In this document: piece after piece, positions 48,356-58,022 of the stretch
Layout of the letters: each line of letters starts with the position of its first letter
Position numbering within the stretch: the first letter of the stretch is position 1
From: Rickettsiaceae bacterium H1
GTDB taxonomy: Bacteria; Pseudomonadota; Alphaproteobacteria; Rickettsiales; Anaplasmataceae
Direction: 5' to 3'
DNA length: 64,000 nucleotides
Assembly: GCA_018101195.1 (NCBI GenBank)
Contig: JACDQH010000003.1
Span: forward strand, 124,001-188,000
Notes under the pieces: generated by a model
Told to the model about the DNA's origin: nothing
Databases searched by the model: none
What the model saw: the letters and a program-made list of their open reading frames with translations, nothing else
Translations under genes and position numbers: made by a program

Positions 48356-48985
48356 CTAATCGTCAAATAATGACTTTTGTCTTTTACTCCATTTGCTAAT
48401 ACTATTAGGTAACTTACTTTGCCAATTAAACACATGTTTACTTACCGTATTCGAAGATTTACTAAATAAATCGACTTCAGGGATAATCTTTTTTTTCAAT
48501 TCCGGTTCCAAAGTACTTAACACCCAATTATTAGTAAGATTTAAACATCGCTTTATTTCATTAGACGAAAACTTACCGAAAGATGAAACTTCTTTAGCAA
48601 AAGTAAATAAAATAATCCGAAGTATCGAGCAAATAACTCCGATACATATGAATTTTCGGATACCTATTACTTACCTCTTCGATCATCAATTTGTTTATAG
48701 TGTTACCGAGCATAACGTTACTGCAATTTCATAACCTTAAATCCCAAATAACGGCAAATTTGAATCCGATGTTGATATCCAATCCGCTTTCTTTTTCAAT
48801 AGCATGGGCTATTTCATGGATAATTACACTATCCAATAGCTTTTTTATGTTAATTATGTGCTTTCGATAATAAAATACTTTATCGAATACTCTGTTATGA
48901 ATCGATCGAGTAGAATTAATGCAAAAACCCTCTTGATTATACGAGAATCTTTTACTAAAAACATGAAATAATAATCTATTTTAAA
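48356..48985 (-). pseudogene. decayed HEIAH zinc-metallopeptidase-like gene
   Basis: Hidden on the minus strand. One open stretch reads FSYNQEGFCINSTRSIHNRV, then LLDSVIIHEIAHAIEKES (HEIAH encoded at 48804-48818), and ends at a TGA or TAA-type stop after KFAVIWDLRL. Another frame continues with LGNTINKLMIEEVSNRYPKI. A third encodes NEIKRCLNLTNNWVLSTLEP to the stop at 48356 (RQKSLFDD). HExxH plus the following Glu suggests a gluzincin-type peptidase. At least two frameshifts or stops break it, so it is a pseudogene. Plus-strand ORFs here are shadows. Confidence 0.55.
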
Positions 48986-49207
48986 TACATAACGATAGTG
49001 TTACGTTTAGTAATGGGACGGAAAGTATAGAAAATTATATAAACATGACTTTAGCTTGCTGTTTTTTATGTATAGGTCTATCATATCCACACCAAAAACA
49101 ATATAATTCCATATATTACGTTTTAATTACTTCAATTTTTATTTTATGGCTAAAAAATAAAAAATTTACCACAATTAGTTAACATTAATTCTAATGTTAG
49201 GAGTATC

Positions 49208-50002
49208 ATGTATATAATTTGTGTCATATTTTTCTTATTACCGATTTATGGATTTTCCGACCCATTACAAATTTCTGACAAAGAAAGCAAAAGTTTGGCA
49301 CCAGTTAATTTACAACAAAATTTTAATAACAAAATTGAAGAAAAAATTAACTTGCCAAATTCAGCTAATGATGAAGAACAAGATGATGAAGAATTATATC
49401 CTAATTTACCCCTGACGTTAGATGACAATATTTTAAATCAAAGAAATAAAAGTCTAATTACCAATAAAGAAAAAAAAGCGAACGTCGGAAAAGGGAAAGT
49501 AATAAAGAACACTTCTCAAAAACAAAGTGAAAATAACCATGAAGATACTACAAAAATAGATGATAAATTCCCGGGAAAGAAAAATACCACTAACATTTCA
49601 CCTTGGTTAGTTCCCGAGCAAAAACCATTAATAGAAAAAAAATTTATAATATTACCCGAATCTATTTCACGTAAAAAATATAATGAGATCAATCAATATT
49701 TACCTAAAGCAACCTATATGTCCGATTATAAAAAATTATTGTTCCAGGAAGTAAAAAACAATAACGTAAATGCCATACGTGCATTGATAGAATTAATCGA
49801 AGATGTAGACTTTCGTGACGAAAACGGTAATACTCCTTTGCTTTATGCCGTAAATCAGGGTAAAATAGACATGGTCAGATTGTTAATAATGAAGGACTCC
49901 GATTTAATGGCAAAAAATTTAAATTACCAAAGTGCATACGATTTAGCAATAAAAAACGGAAGACTCGATATACTCAACATATTAAACGATGCGAAATCAT
50001 AG
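49208..50002 (+). CDS. exported ankyrin-repeat protein
   Basis: 264 residues. Signal peptide at about 1-17 (IICVIFFLLPIYGFS/D), a long polar, low-complexity middle (Lys, Asn, Glu, Gln) and a C-terminal ankyrin region from about 175 with two or three repeats (VNAIRALIELIEDVDFRD, NGNTPLLYAVNQGKIDMVRLL, QSAYDLAIKNGRLDILNIL). Ankyrin proteins mediate protein binding and are common candidate effectors in Rickettsiales. It overlaps the start of the next gene by one base, so it is transcribed with a bioC-like gene and lysC. Confidence 0.78.
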   Translation: MYIICVIFFLLPIYGFSDPLQISDKESKSLAPVNLQQNFNNKIEEKINLPNSANDEEQDDEELYPNLPLTLDDNILNQRNKSLITNKEKKANVGKGKVIKNTSQKQSENNHEDTTKIDDKFPGKKNTTNISPWLVPEQKPLIEKKFIILPESISRKKYNEINQYLPKATYMSDYKKLLFQEVKNNNVNAIRALIELIEDVDFRDENGNTPLLYAVNQGKIDMVRLLIMKDSDLMAKNLNYQSAYDLAIKNGRLDILNILNDAKS

Positions 50003-50744
50003 TGAAAAATTTTCATTCTACGGTAGTAAATTCTTTTAATAAAGCATCCGGTTACTATAACGATTCTTCGAATTTGCAATTTCAAATTGCCGACAATTTA
50101 TCCAAGATGGTAAAGATCGGAAAACATGATTCGGTGCTAGATTTAGGTTCTGGAACCGGTTACATTGCCCAGTTAATTAATAATCATAACATAATTCAAT
50201 TAGATGCTGCTTTTAATATGTGCAAAATTGCAAGATCAATTACCCCGTATGTCGTTAATGCTAAAATGGAATCGTTGCCATTTTTAAATAATTCTATGGA
50301 TATTGTTACCGCATCATTATCGTTACATTGGTCACATGACATAACTAAAACAATTAAGGAAATGTACCGAGTGATAAAAAAAAAAGAAAACTACTTATAT
50401 CGATACCGATAAAAAACACTTTTAACGAACTGAATTACGTCTTAGCATCCTTAAGATTACCTGAAATAACATTTTTTACTTTCCGAGAATTATCAAAACT
50501 ATTAACAAAAGCTAATTTTATTATTGACGTTAATAGTTATACTGATTACCTACAACAAGACTATAAATCATTTGAAGAATTTATCAGATCAATGAAAAAA
50601 ATCGGAGTAAATATCAATAAAAGTAACAAGATTATCAATAAAAAAATGTTTAATGAAATGAGAAAAATATACGAGGAAAAATTTGCTATTGGCCATAGAG
50701 TAAAGGTATCTTGGTGTATTGCATATATTTCAGCAATAAAGTGA
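50002..50744 (+). pseudogene. BioC-like SAM methyltransferase, frameshifted at an A-run
   Basis: Starts with GTG at 50002. N-terminal half: FNKASGYYNDSSNLQFQIA, SAM-binding DSVLDLGSGTGYIAQ at about 44-58, LPFLNNSMDIVTASLSLHW. This order resembles malonyl-ACP methyltransferase BioC of the biotin pathway. At a run of ten A near 50386 the frame reads on for only a few codons to a TAA at 50412. A shift to the next frame gives the expected continuation, KLLISIPIKNTFNELNYV, open to the TGA at 50744. Either a recent pseudogene, A-run slippage that restores the product, or a sequencing error. Overlaps lysC. Confidence 0.75.
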
Positions 50745-51922
50745 TAATAGTACAAAAATTCGGCGGTACTTCTTTAGCTACCGTAGAACATGTAAAACGA
50801 GTCTCTTCATTTATTAAGAAAGAAATCGATTCAGGAAACCAAGTAGTAGTAGTAGTATCTGCAATGGGGAATTTTACAGATGTTCTTGCCGGTTATGCAA
50901 ATAGCTTTTTCAGCGATAACCTTGCAGAACAAGATGTAATTCTGGCAGCAGGCGAACAAATCACTTCCGGTTTGTTAGCGTTATATTTATCTTCTATCGG
51001 AATTAATGCACGTTCATGGTTAGGGTGGCAAATTCCAGTACATACTGACGGTAAACATACCAAAGCTGAAATTATAAAAATCAACACTGCAAATATTAAA
51101 GATTGTTTATCTAAAGGGATAGTATCAATTATTGCCGGATTTCAGGGAGTAAATGAAAATAATCGGCGTATTACTACCATCGGTCGAGGTGGATCAGACG
51201 TATCGGCCGTTGAAGTTGCGGTGAGTATAAATGCAGATAGGTGCGATATATATACCGATGTAGATGGAGTTTATACTGCAGACCCGGGCTTAGTACCTCA
51301 AGCAAAAAAATTATCCGTTATTACTTATGACGAAATGCTAGAAATGTCTGCTATGGGAGCAAAAGTACTACATACCAATTCCGTAGAAAGTGCCATGCAG
51401 AACCAAATGAAAACCCGTGTATTATCAAGTTTTAATCACGAACCAGGAACTTTATTAGTAAACAAAGAGGATAATATGAAAAACAAACCAGTAACGGCAG
51501 TTACTTGCAACAACGATGAGGCTTGTATAACTATTTCTTCGGTAAAAACACCAAGTAAAATTTTTTCTCCCTTAGCGGAAGCCGCTATTAACGTAAACAT
51601 CATAGTACGAAACCTCAATGCAAATAACTTGACTTTTACCGTAGGAAAAAACGATCTTGAAAAAACATTAAATATTTTAAAAGAATACGAACCGGTAATT
51701 GACGATAAAATCTCAATAATTTCGATAATCGGCGTAGGTATGTTCGTTAATTCCGGTGTTGCTTGCAAAATGTTTAAAGCATTGGAAGAAAATAACATAG
51801 AAATATTGGCAATTACAACATCGGAAATAAAAATTAGTGTTGTCTTACATCAAGAATACAGAGAGTTAGCCGTCAGATTATTACACACTACTCACGGCTT
51901 GGATGCCGATGAAATTCGATAA
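50741..51922 (+). CDS. lysC: aspartate kinase
   Basis: First step of the aspartate family (lysine/diaminopimelate, threonine). I place the start at GTG 50741 (VIIVQKFGGTS), 393 residues, rather than TTG 50711, because KFGGTS must lie near the N-terminus. It overlaps the bioC-like stop. Conserved: VQKFGGTSLATVE, GEQITSGLLA, TTIGRGGSDVSAVEVA, CDIYTDVDGVYTADPG, then two C-terminal ACT domains (ITISSVKTPSKIFSPLAEA; IISIIGVGMFVNSGVACKMF), usual for feedback control. Works with dapB in this window. Confidence 0.96.
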   Translation: MIIVQKFGGTSLATVEHVKRVSSFIKKEIDSGNQVVVVVSAMGNFTDVLAGYANSFFSDNLAEQDVILAAGEQITSGLLALYLSSIGINARSWLGWQIPVHTDGKHTKAEIIKINTANIKDCLSKGIVSIIAGFQGVNENNRRITTIGRGGSDVSAVEVAVSINADRCDIYTDVDGVYTADPGLVPQAKKLSVITYDEMLEMSAMGAKVLHTNSVESAMQNQMKTRVLSSFNHEPGTLLVNKEDNMKNKPVTAVTCNNDEACITISSVKTPSKIFSPLAEAAINVNIIVRNLNANNLTFTVGKNDLEKTLNILKEYEPVIDDKISIISIIGVGMFVNSGVACKMFKALEENNIEILAITTSEIKISVVLHQEYRELAVRLLHTTHGLDADEIR

Positions 51923-51927
51923 TATAA

Positions 51928-52293
51928 CTAGTTATAATAACCGAGAACAATACTCAAATATCTTCCCGGAGTAAAAGCAAATAAACCGGCAATAATTACA
52001 CCGATCATCGTACCGATCATAAATAACGAGTGTTTTTTCACATTATGCTTTTTAATATAAAAAATCCCTAAAGATAGGCTAATCGTAGTCCAAAAACTTA
52101 ATAAATGTATCGAGCTAAAACTACCGTGATTTACTTCTCTAATAAAAAAAGAAGAAATTATCGTAATCGTCATAAGAGCAGCCCACATCGATCCAATTAA
52201 TCGATGCAGCAAATTACCTTTTCTTGCCATAAGATTAACAACACCTAAGATAATGGCTAAAACAGCGGTAAATAAATGAATTTCAATTATCAC
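51928..52293 (-). CDS. DUF2306-like membrane protein
   Basis: 121 residues with four membrane helices. The pattern HLFTAVLAIILGVVNL, then KGNLLHRLIGSMWAALM, and FSSIHLLSFWTTISL fits the small DUF2306-type membrane proteins common in alphaproteobacteria. Function unknown. It is convergent with lysC (5-base gap). Confidence 0.6.
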   Translation of the reverse strand: MIIEIHLFTAVLAIILGVVNLMARKGNLLHRLIGSMWAALMTITIISSFFIREVNHGSFSSIHLLSFWTTISLSLGIFYIKKHNVKKHSLFMIGTMIGVIIAGLFAFTPGRYLSIVLGYYN

Positions 52294-52534
52294 AATAAAA
52301 CTTTATTTTCAGTAAAATACAACAAGGCAAAGTATTGTATTTTTCATAAACTTACCACTAGAATTACAAGGAAATATATGAAATTACTGATGTTAAGGTA
52401 AATTAAAAATTAGTTAAAATATAAATCAATTATTATTTCAGGTAAAAAAGATAAAAAAGTCACATTTCATCAAGAACACAATAAATAACTGATTATAATG
52501 TGATCTTATAATCATATAAGACCACAAATAAAAT

Positions 52535-53122
52535 CTAACAGTACATAAAATCAATATTCAAGTAATAACGATCATTACCATTATCTTCGGCTTTTCCTCT
52601 TTCAAACCATCGAGCATCTTCATTTAACTGAATTTGTATTGGATATTGATCATTTAGATAACGTATGTCTATTTCATTCGGCTTAGAACCAGTTTCTAAA
52701 CGTATAGATTGGTTTGTTTGAATTAAGCCGTCACTAAACGCACACTGTTCTAAATTATCATCAGAAACTCCTTCGTGACATTTGACTTCATTTCCTCCAA
52801 AAGCAAAAGTAAAACTGATATCGGATATATCTCTAGGCTTACCATAACTACAATCAAGATCAATCGAGTGATTGGTGTGACCAGCAATTTTACATGACGA
52901 GTCATCAACTTTTAATTCTACATCTAATGCATTATGGTGATTAATATATAGAAACTCATCATCCCTGCTTCCTATTTTCACAAAACGATTAAAATATTCC
53001 CAAATTGAATCTTCGTATAAGCATTTATAATCTGCATTTTCTTGACAATTATACATTTTACCGCCGTATAAATTAAAAATAGCATCAGGACTACTACTTT
53101 CTTTTCCTTTTTTCACAATCAC
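52535..53122 (-). CDS. hypothetical cysteine-containing protein
   Basis: 195 codons from GTG 53122; a GAGG five bases before the second GTG (53116) suggests the protein really begins MKKGKESSSPD. No clear signal peptide or membrane span. Seven or more cysteines (YNCQENADYKCLYE, DSSCKIAGH, DLDCSYG, VKCHEG, EQCAFSD) and many Asp/Asn. It looks like a compact beta-rich domain that would be disulfide-bonded if exported. No family recognised. Flanked by gaps of ~140-240 bases. Confidence 0.5.
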   Translation of the reverse strand: MIVKKGKESSSPDAIFNLYGGKMYNCQENADYKCLYEDSIWEYFNRFVKIGSRDDEFLYINHHNALDVELKVDDSSCKIAGHTNHSIDLDCSYGKPRDISDISFTFAFGGNEVKCHEGVSDDNLEQCAFSDGLIQTNQSIRLETGSKPNEIDIRYLNDQYPIQIQLNEDARWFERGKAEDNGNDRYYLNIDFMYC

Positions 53123-53262
53123 CTCACATTTAAAAAATCATCCCTTTAAGATATAAAACGATTATTAATAAATTATTCGTGTTTAAAATCAAAATGTGTT
53201 ATTTAATATCGTGTAACCTTTCTTAAAACAGAAATAATCCGACTCTAAGTTTAACTAACCTG

Positions 53263-54030
53263 CTAAACCGATTTAGGTAATCTATTTTCCTTATATTTTG
53301 CAACCTGACCAAGGCCTTCCTCCACCAATTTATCACTTTCGGTATCTATTACATTTTTGAGTTCATTCATAAACTCATTTTTCAATAAGGATTTTTTCAT
53401 CGGAGGCAGAAAACTAACCACGGCATTACCGGGTATTTTTTTATTAAAAGTAGAAAATGGCCAAAACACACCACAATTAATTGCCACAGGTACGAAATCA
53501 ACATCATGTAATTTATTATTATCGTAAATAATAGAAATACCGCGTTGGTATTTCACATCCTCTTTTATCCCGACCCTTCCTCCTTCCGGAAAAATTATTA
53601 CATTTCTGTTTTGACATAATAACTCATTTTTTACTTTTCGAACCATATTTTTAAATGACAAAGCATAAGATTTACTATCTATGGGAATCATTCCAGAACG
53701 AAATAAATACCCCCCGACAAGGGGCATCCACATCAACTCTTTCTTTAATACGTAAACCGGTTGTTTCACTACGTATGCTAACAATAAAGTTTCAAAAGCA
53801 GAATGATGCTTTACCATAAAAACAATTTTATTATCTTTAGGTATGTTTTCTTTACCTCTGATTTCGTATTTTAAGCCGCAAAAGATTTTCAAGGCCTTTA
53901 AAATCACATAAATCCACGGTTTACACGAATATACAGTTAAGCGAGGAGGAAGTAATAAGAAAGGCAAAGCTATTATTCCGTATACTAATGTCCACAACAC
54001 CAAAAACGCATTAAACAAAAAATTATTCAT
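53263..54030 (-). CDS. plsC: 1-acyl-sn-glycerol-3-phosphate acyltransferase
   Basis: Makes phosphatidic acid from lysophosphatidic acid in the inner membrane. N-terminal hydrophobic segment (about 5-30). Catalytic motif KHHSAFE, i.e. HX4E at 75-80, the alphaproteobacterial variant of HX4D; second motif [16 protein letters not shown] at 147-154; substrate-side VPVAIN. 255 residues. The start overlaps the prfA stop by 4 bases, so it is co-transcribed with prfA. Confidence 0.93.
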   Translation of the reverse strand: MNNFLFNAFLVLWTLVYGIIALPFLLLPPRLTVYSCKPWIYVILKALKIFCGLKYEIRGKENIPKDNKIVFMVKHHSAFETLLLAYVVKQPVYVLKKELMWMPLVGGYLFRSGMIPIDSKSYALSFKNMVRKVKNELLCQNRNVIIFPEGGRVGIKEDVKYQRGISIIYDNNKLHDVDFVPVAINCGVFWPFSTFNKKIPGNAVVSFLPPMKKSLLKNEFMNELKNVIDTESDKLVEEGLGQVAKYKENRLPKSV

Positions 54031-55109
54031 TCTCCTCCTTGGTTAAAATCAGCTAATTTTTCAGCTTCCGAAGCGGTAACCAATGCATCGATAAATTCAT
54101 TAAGCATACCCTCCTTAGTAATTTGATCGATTTTATACGAAGTATGATTAATTCTATGGTCGGTAACCCTACCCTGAGGAAAGTTATACGTTCTGATTCG
54201 TTCCGACCTATCTCCCGAACCGATTTGCCGCTTACGCATTTCCGATCTTGCCGAATCCCTTTTATTTCGTTCGACCTCATACAACCTTGCACGCAAAACT
54301 TTCATTGCTTTAACACGGTTCTTATGCTGAGATTTTTCATCTTGTTGAGTTACAACTATTCCCGTAGGAATATGAGTGATACGGACGGCACTATCGGTTG
54401 TATTTACCGATTGTCCTCCAGGACCGCTAGATCGATAAACATCGATACGTAAATCTTTTTCATTAATTTCCACATCAACCTCTTCCGCTTCCAGTAAAAT
54501 AGCCACCGTAGAGGCAGAAGTATGAACTCTACCCGAAGATTCCGTTTCGGGGATTCTCTGAACTCTATGCGTACCAGATTCGAACTTTAACTTGGAAAAA
54601 ACATTTTTCCCCGTAATGCCTGCCGACGCTTCTTTAAACCCTCCAATTCCTGTGTAAGTAATATTTAGTACTTCGAACTTCCATCTATTATTTTCAGCAT
54701 AACGTTGATACATCCTATATAATATAGTCGAAAATAATGCCGCTTCTTCCCCACCGGTACCGGCACGTATTTCCAAAATCACATTACGTGCATCATCTTT
54801 ATCTTTGGGTAATAGCGATAATTTCAACGTTTTTTCTATTACGGGTAACTGTTTTTTACATTCTGCCAATTCTTCTTCGGCCATCGCTCTTATTTCCGGG
54901 TCATCGTCACCTAAAACTCCCTGTAATTCCAAAATGTTTTTTTCAGTATCATTATATTCATTAATGATTTTAACAATCGGTTCAAGTTCGGAGTATTCTT
55001 TAGAGTTTTTAATAAATTCTTCAGAAGAAGCTTTACTATGCTCTGCTAATACTTCCTTCAAAAGATTATATTTTTCCAATATTTTTTCCAGAGTTTGCTT
55101 AAAACTCAT
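54027..55109 (-). CDS. prfA: peptide chain release factor 1
   Basis: Terminates translation at UAA and UAG. Codon-recognition PET motif at 188-190 ([14 protein letters not shown]) and catalytic GGQ at 231-233 ([11 protein letters not shown]). The ending [19 protein letters not shown] is typical of RF1. 360 residues, full length. Usually followed by prmC, the enzyme that methylates the GGQ; here plsC follows instead and prmC is not in the window. Confidence 0.98.
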   Translation of the reverse strand: MSFKQTLEKILEKYNLLKEVLAEHSKASSEEFIKNSKEYSELEPIVKIINEYNDTEKNILELQGVLGDDDPEIRAMAEEELAECKKQLPVIEKTLKLSLLPKDKDDARNVILEIRAGTGGEEAALFSTILYRMYQRYAENNRWKFEVLNITYTGIGGFKEASAGITGKNVFSKLKFESGTHRVQRIPETESSGRVHTSASTVAILLEAEEVDVEINEKDLRIDVYRSSGPGGQSVNTTDSAVRITHIPTGIVVTQQDEKSQHKNRVKAMKVLRARLYEVERNKRDSARSEMRKRQIGSGDRSERIRTYNFPQGRVTDHRINHTSYKIDQITKEGMLNEFIDALVTASEAEKLADFNQGGE

Positions 55110-55137
55110 TGCGTTTTTAATAAATTTTAAGTCTTAA

Positions 55138-55580
55138 TTTTACATTTCATACCGGATAAGTTCAATACCGATCTGAGATAAAGTTAAGATCTTAATTAAG
55201 CATTAGCTTTAATATTAATTTATCGTAAAATTTAAGCAAGAGGATTTTTTATGCAAAATATCAAAGCAAAATTACAATCAAATACTCATTTCCATTGTAA
55301 AAAAAGGGGTTGGTAATCAGAGTATTAATTAGCCTTATCTTCAGTAAATCAACTATCTTCCATGGTTTTTTAAGTAATAAGATCCCAGTAATATATCTCT
55401 AAAATTATTTATGGGAATTGTCGAATCGATTTTACTATCCACACTATTTACCGTGGCAACATGTTTACGTAATAACAAGATTGACGACGATTATCTAAAG
55501 GCAAAATGGAAGAACAGTGAAAAAGTTGTTTTGGAAATAATATGTAATTCACGATAAGATATGTTTTTTAGCAAAACTAA
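55138..55580. other. intergenic stretch with one possible tiny ORF
   Basis: No supported gene except a 48-codon frame at 55411-55557 (MGIVESILLSTLFTVA, then a charged end), which would give a small single-helix protein. No ribosome binding site is apparent, so I do not call it a gene. Confidence 0.4.
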
Positions 55581-56333
55581 ATGCTATCAGTAAAAACAAT
55601 TCCCATATTACAAGATAACTATTCTTATTTTATTTGTGATAATTCAACAGGAATCACCGGTATTATCGATCCACCTTGTGCCGCACCGATATTAAAACGT
55701 ATTAACAGCAAAAAATTAAATTATATCCTTAATACTCACCATCATTGGGATCACACCGGCGGAAACCTGGAAGTCAAAAAAACTAAACAAGCTCAAGTAA
55801 TAGGCGCGGCAATAGATAAAGACCGTATACCCGGAATTGATATTTGTGTTGAAAAGCAATTTAAATTCGGCAATTGTACTGTTGATGTTCTGCATGTACC
55901 GGGGCACACTTTAGGTCATATCGCATTTTTTTTTAAAGAAGAGAAAATTTTATTTTGCGGTGACACTTTGTTCATTGCCGGTTGCGGCAGAGTTTTTGAA
56001 GGAACAATGGAGCAAATGTATAACAGTCTCCAATTACTCAAAAATCTACCGCAAAAAACAAAAATCTATTGTGGCCACGAATACACCGCTTACAACATTC
56101 GGTTTGCACTATCAATAGAACCAAATAACTTGGATTTGCAAAATGCTTATCGCACAATAAAAACTTTACGCAAAGACAAGAAACCGACAATTCCTTCCAC
56201 AATTGCTCAAGAAAAACTAATTAACCCCTTCCTGCGCACAAATAGCGAAGAAATCAGATCTAATATTAATATGATTAATCACAGGGATTTAGAAGTATTT
56301 ACTAAAATTCGTCATCTGAAAAACGGCTTTTAA
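55581..56333 (+). CDS. gloB: hydroxyacylglutathione hydrolase (glyoxalase II)
   Basis: Hydrolyses S-lactoylglutathione from methylglyoxal detoxification. Metallo-beta-lactamase fold: THHHWDHTGGN zinc motif near 52-62, HVPGHTLGHIAFF, FCGDTLFIAGCGRVFEGT with the bridging Asp, and IYCGHEYTAYNIRFAL. C-terminal substrate domain to residue 250. Full length. Glyoxalase I is not in the window. Confidence 0.96.
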   Translation: MLSVKTIPILQDNYSYFICDNSTGITGIIDPPCAAPILKRINSKKLNYILNTHHHWDHTGGNLEVKKTKQAQVIGAAIDKDRIPGIDICVEKQFKFGNCTVDVLHVPGHTLGHIAFFFKEEKILFCGDTLFIAGCGRVFEGTMEQMYNSLQLLKNLPQKTKIYCGHEYTAYNIRFALSIEPNNLDLQNAYRTIKTLRKDKKPTIPSTIAQEKLINPFLRTNSEEIRSNINMINHRDLEVFTKIRHLKNGF

Positions 56334-56386
56334 ATAGAAATTAACAGCCAATTGAAAAAAATAATGCTAATATTAATATAGAAATT

Positions 56387-57055
56387 ATGCATTATTTAGG
56401 TCACAGAAAAAGGCTGAAAGAACGTTTGCTGAGTAGTAAACGCGGCAGCATGGCTAGTTACGAATTATTGGAATTACTATTGTTTTTTGCTAAACCAAGG
56501 TCGGATGTTAAACCGCTGGCAAAAGAATTATTAAACAAATTCGGTAACATATCCAAAATACTCGGTGCAAATAGTGACGATCTTATCGCAGTTCAAGGAG
56601 TAGGCCAATCAATTATTTGCCTTTTACGCTGCGTACAAGAAATTCTGGAACGCACTCTACAAGATAAAGTAAAAGAATTACCGGTAATTAACAATTGGAA
56701 AACATTAATTGAATATCTCAAGGGTAGTATAGGTAATTCTTCAACCGAAAAAGTAAGAGTTTTATATTTAAATAAAAAATTCAAAGTTCTTACCGATGAA
56801 TTGCAAGATGTCGGAACAGTTAATCAAACTCCGTTATACGTACGCGAAATTGTAAAAAGAGCCTTAGCAGTAGGAGCAACTTCGCTAATACTTTCACATA
56901 ATCATCCCAGTAACGACCCCAAACCTTCCAAAGCAGATATCGATATTACCAACCAAATAATGATTGCATGCCAAAGTATTGATATTCAACTTATTGACCA
57001 TGTTATTATTACAAGTAACAATTATTTTAGTTTTAAAACCGAAGGATTACTATAA
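56387..57055 (+). CDS. radC: RadC-family JAB-domain protein
   Basis: 222 residues. N-terminal helix-hairpin-helix region (LLELLLFFAKPRSDVKPLAKEL; FGNISKILGANSDDL, VQGVGQSI), then a JAB metalloprotein domain with SHNHPSNDPKPSKADIDIT, the metal-binding motif. Annotated as a DNA repair protein by tradition, but its true role is unclear. Its TAA stop overlaps the apparent start of ispE. Confidence 0.93.
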   Translation: MHYLGHRKRLKERLLSSKRGSMASYELLELLLFFAKPRSDVKPLAKELLNKFGNISKILGANSDDLIAVQGVGQSIICLLRCVQEILERTLQDKVKELPVINNWKTLIEYLKGSIGNSSTEKVRVLYLNKKFKVLTDELQDVGTVNQTPLYVREIVKRALAVGATSLILSHNHPSNDPKPSKADIDITNQIMIACQSIDIQLIDHVIITSNNYFSFKTEGLL

Positions 57056-57876
57056 ACTGTCTTATCGAAGCTTACGCCAAGATTAACTTATTTTTACATA
57101 TCGTCGGCAAGAATCCCGACAGTTATCACCTATTGGAAAGTGTGTTCGCTTTTACCGAAGTTAAAGACGTTATTACAATCGAACCAGCAAATAAGCTTTC
57201 GATTAGCTTTAGTAACGAATCGATCAGTGAAACCAAAAATACCGTATATAAAGCAGCAGCATTACTTGCAGAACATCTGAAAAAAAAAGCACGATTTTCA
57301 ATCAAAATAGAAAAAAAAATTCCTATAGCTGCAGGAATAGGGGGTAGTTCTGCAGATGCAGCGGCAGTATTGAAGTATTTATGCAATATTTGGAATGTGA
57401 AAATGACTCGAGAAATATACGATATAGCTTTAAAAGTAGGTGCAGATGTTCCTGCATGTTTACATAGTAAAGCGTCTTTAGTACAAGGAATCGGTGAAAA
57501 AATAACTCCAATAAATAATTTTCCTCAACTGATGGCAGTTCTTATCAACCCCGGAATCGAGGTTAGCACTAAGGAAATTTTTAAAAGATTTTCGGGAAAT
57601 TTTACTAAAAGTAACAAAACACCAATTACACAAAAAAATGTATTCGACATTATACGAAATAGTAAAAATGACCTGCAACAAGTAGCAGAATCATTTTGCC
57701 CGGAAATAACTAAAGTAATATCTCAAATAAAAGAGCAAGACGGATGTTTTGTTGCCAGAATGTCGGGTAGCGGCCCTACTTGTTTCGGCCTATTTAAAAA
57801 TAGAGAAATGGCAAATAAAGCGTTAGTCAGCTTAAGTAAAAAATTTTCTTGGTCCCAACTTACCGCATTGAATTAA
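57052..57876 (+). CDS. ispE: 4-diphosphocytidyl-2-C-methyl-D-erythritol kinase, apparent non-standard start
   Basis: GHMP kinase, fourth MEP step. The conserved beginning AYAKINLFLHIVGKNPDSYH is encoded from about 57070, but no in-frame ATG, GTG or TTG lies before it. The first usable standard codon is TTG at 57133, which would cut off the AKINLF active-site motif. I therefore suggest the ATA at 57052, which overlaps the radC stop (ctATAAac), or the ATT at 57046, as the start. Central ATP motif PIAAGIGGSSADAAA and late ARMSGSGPTCFGLF are intact. Products from 57052 have 274 residues, the usual size. A mutated start codon is the alternative. Confidence 0.85.
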   Translation: MNCLIEAYAKINLFLHIVGKNPDSYHLLESVFAFTEVKDVITIEPANKLSISFSNESISETKNTVYKAAALLAEHLKKKARFSIKIEKKIPIAAGIGGSSADAAAVLKYLCNIWNVKMTREIYDIALKVGADVPACLHSKASLVQGIGEKITPINNFPQLMAVLINPGIEVSTKEIFKRFSGNFTKSNKTPITQKNVFDIIRNSKNDLQQVAESFCPEITKVISQIKEQDGCFVARMSGSGPTCFGLFKNREMANKALVSLSKKFSWSQLTALN

Positions 57877-58022
57877 ACGTTTTTTAGTTATTCGTTTTAC
57901 TTTACTTTTTCAGATTTTCTATTACTATGGTATGAATTATCCAGAGAAAGAGAAAAATAAAAAACTTTTTCCATCTTGTTATTAACTTGCTTTTTTATTT
58001 TTAACGTAGCTTCAGATAATGA

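Noticed and set aside
48393-48734. Plus-strand ORF of 113 codons
   Set aside because: The minus strand of the same segment encodes a coherent metallopeptidase-like remnant; the plus ORF has no ribosome binding site or recognisable motif.
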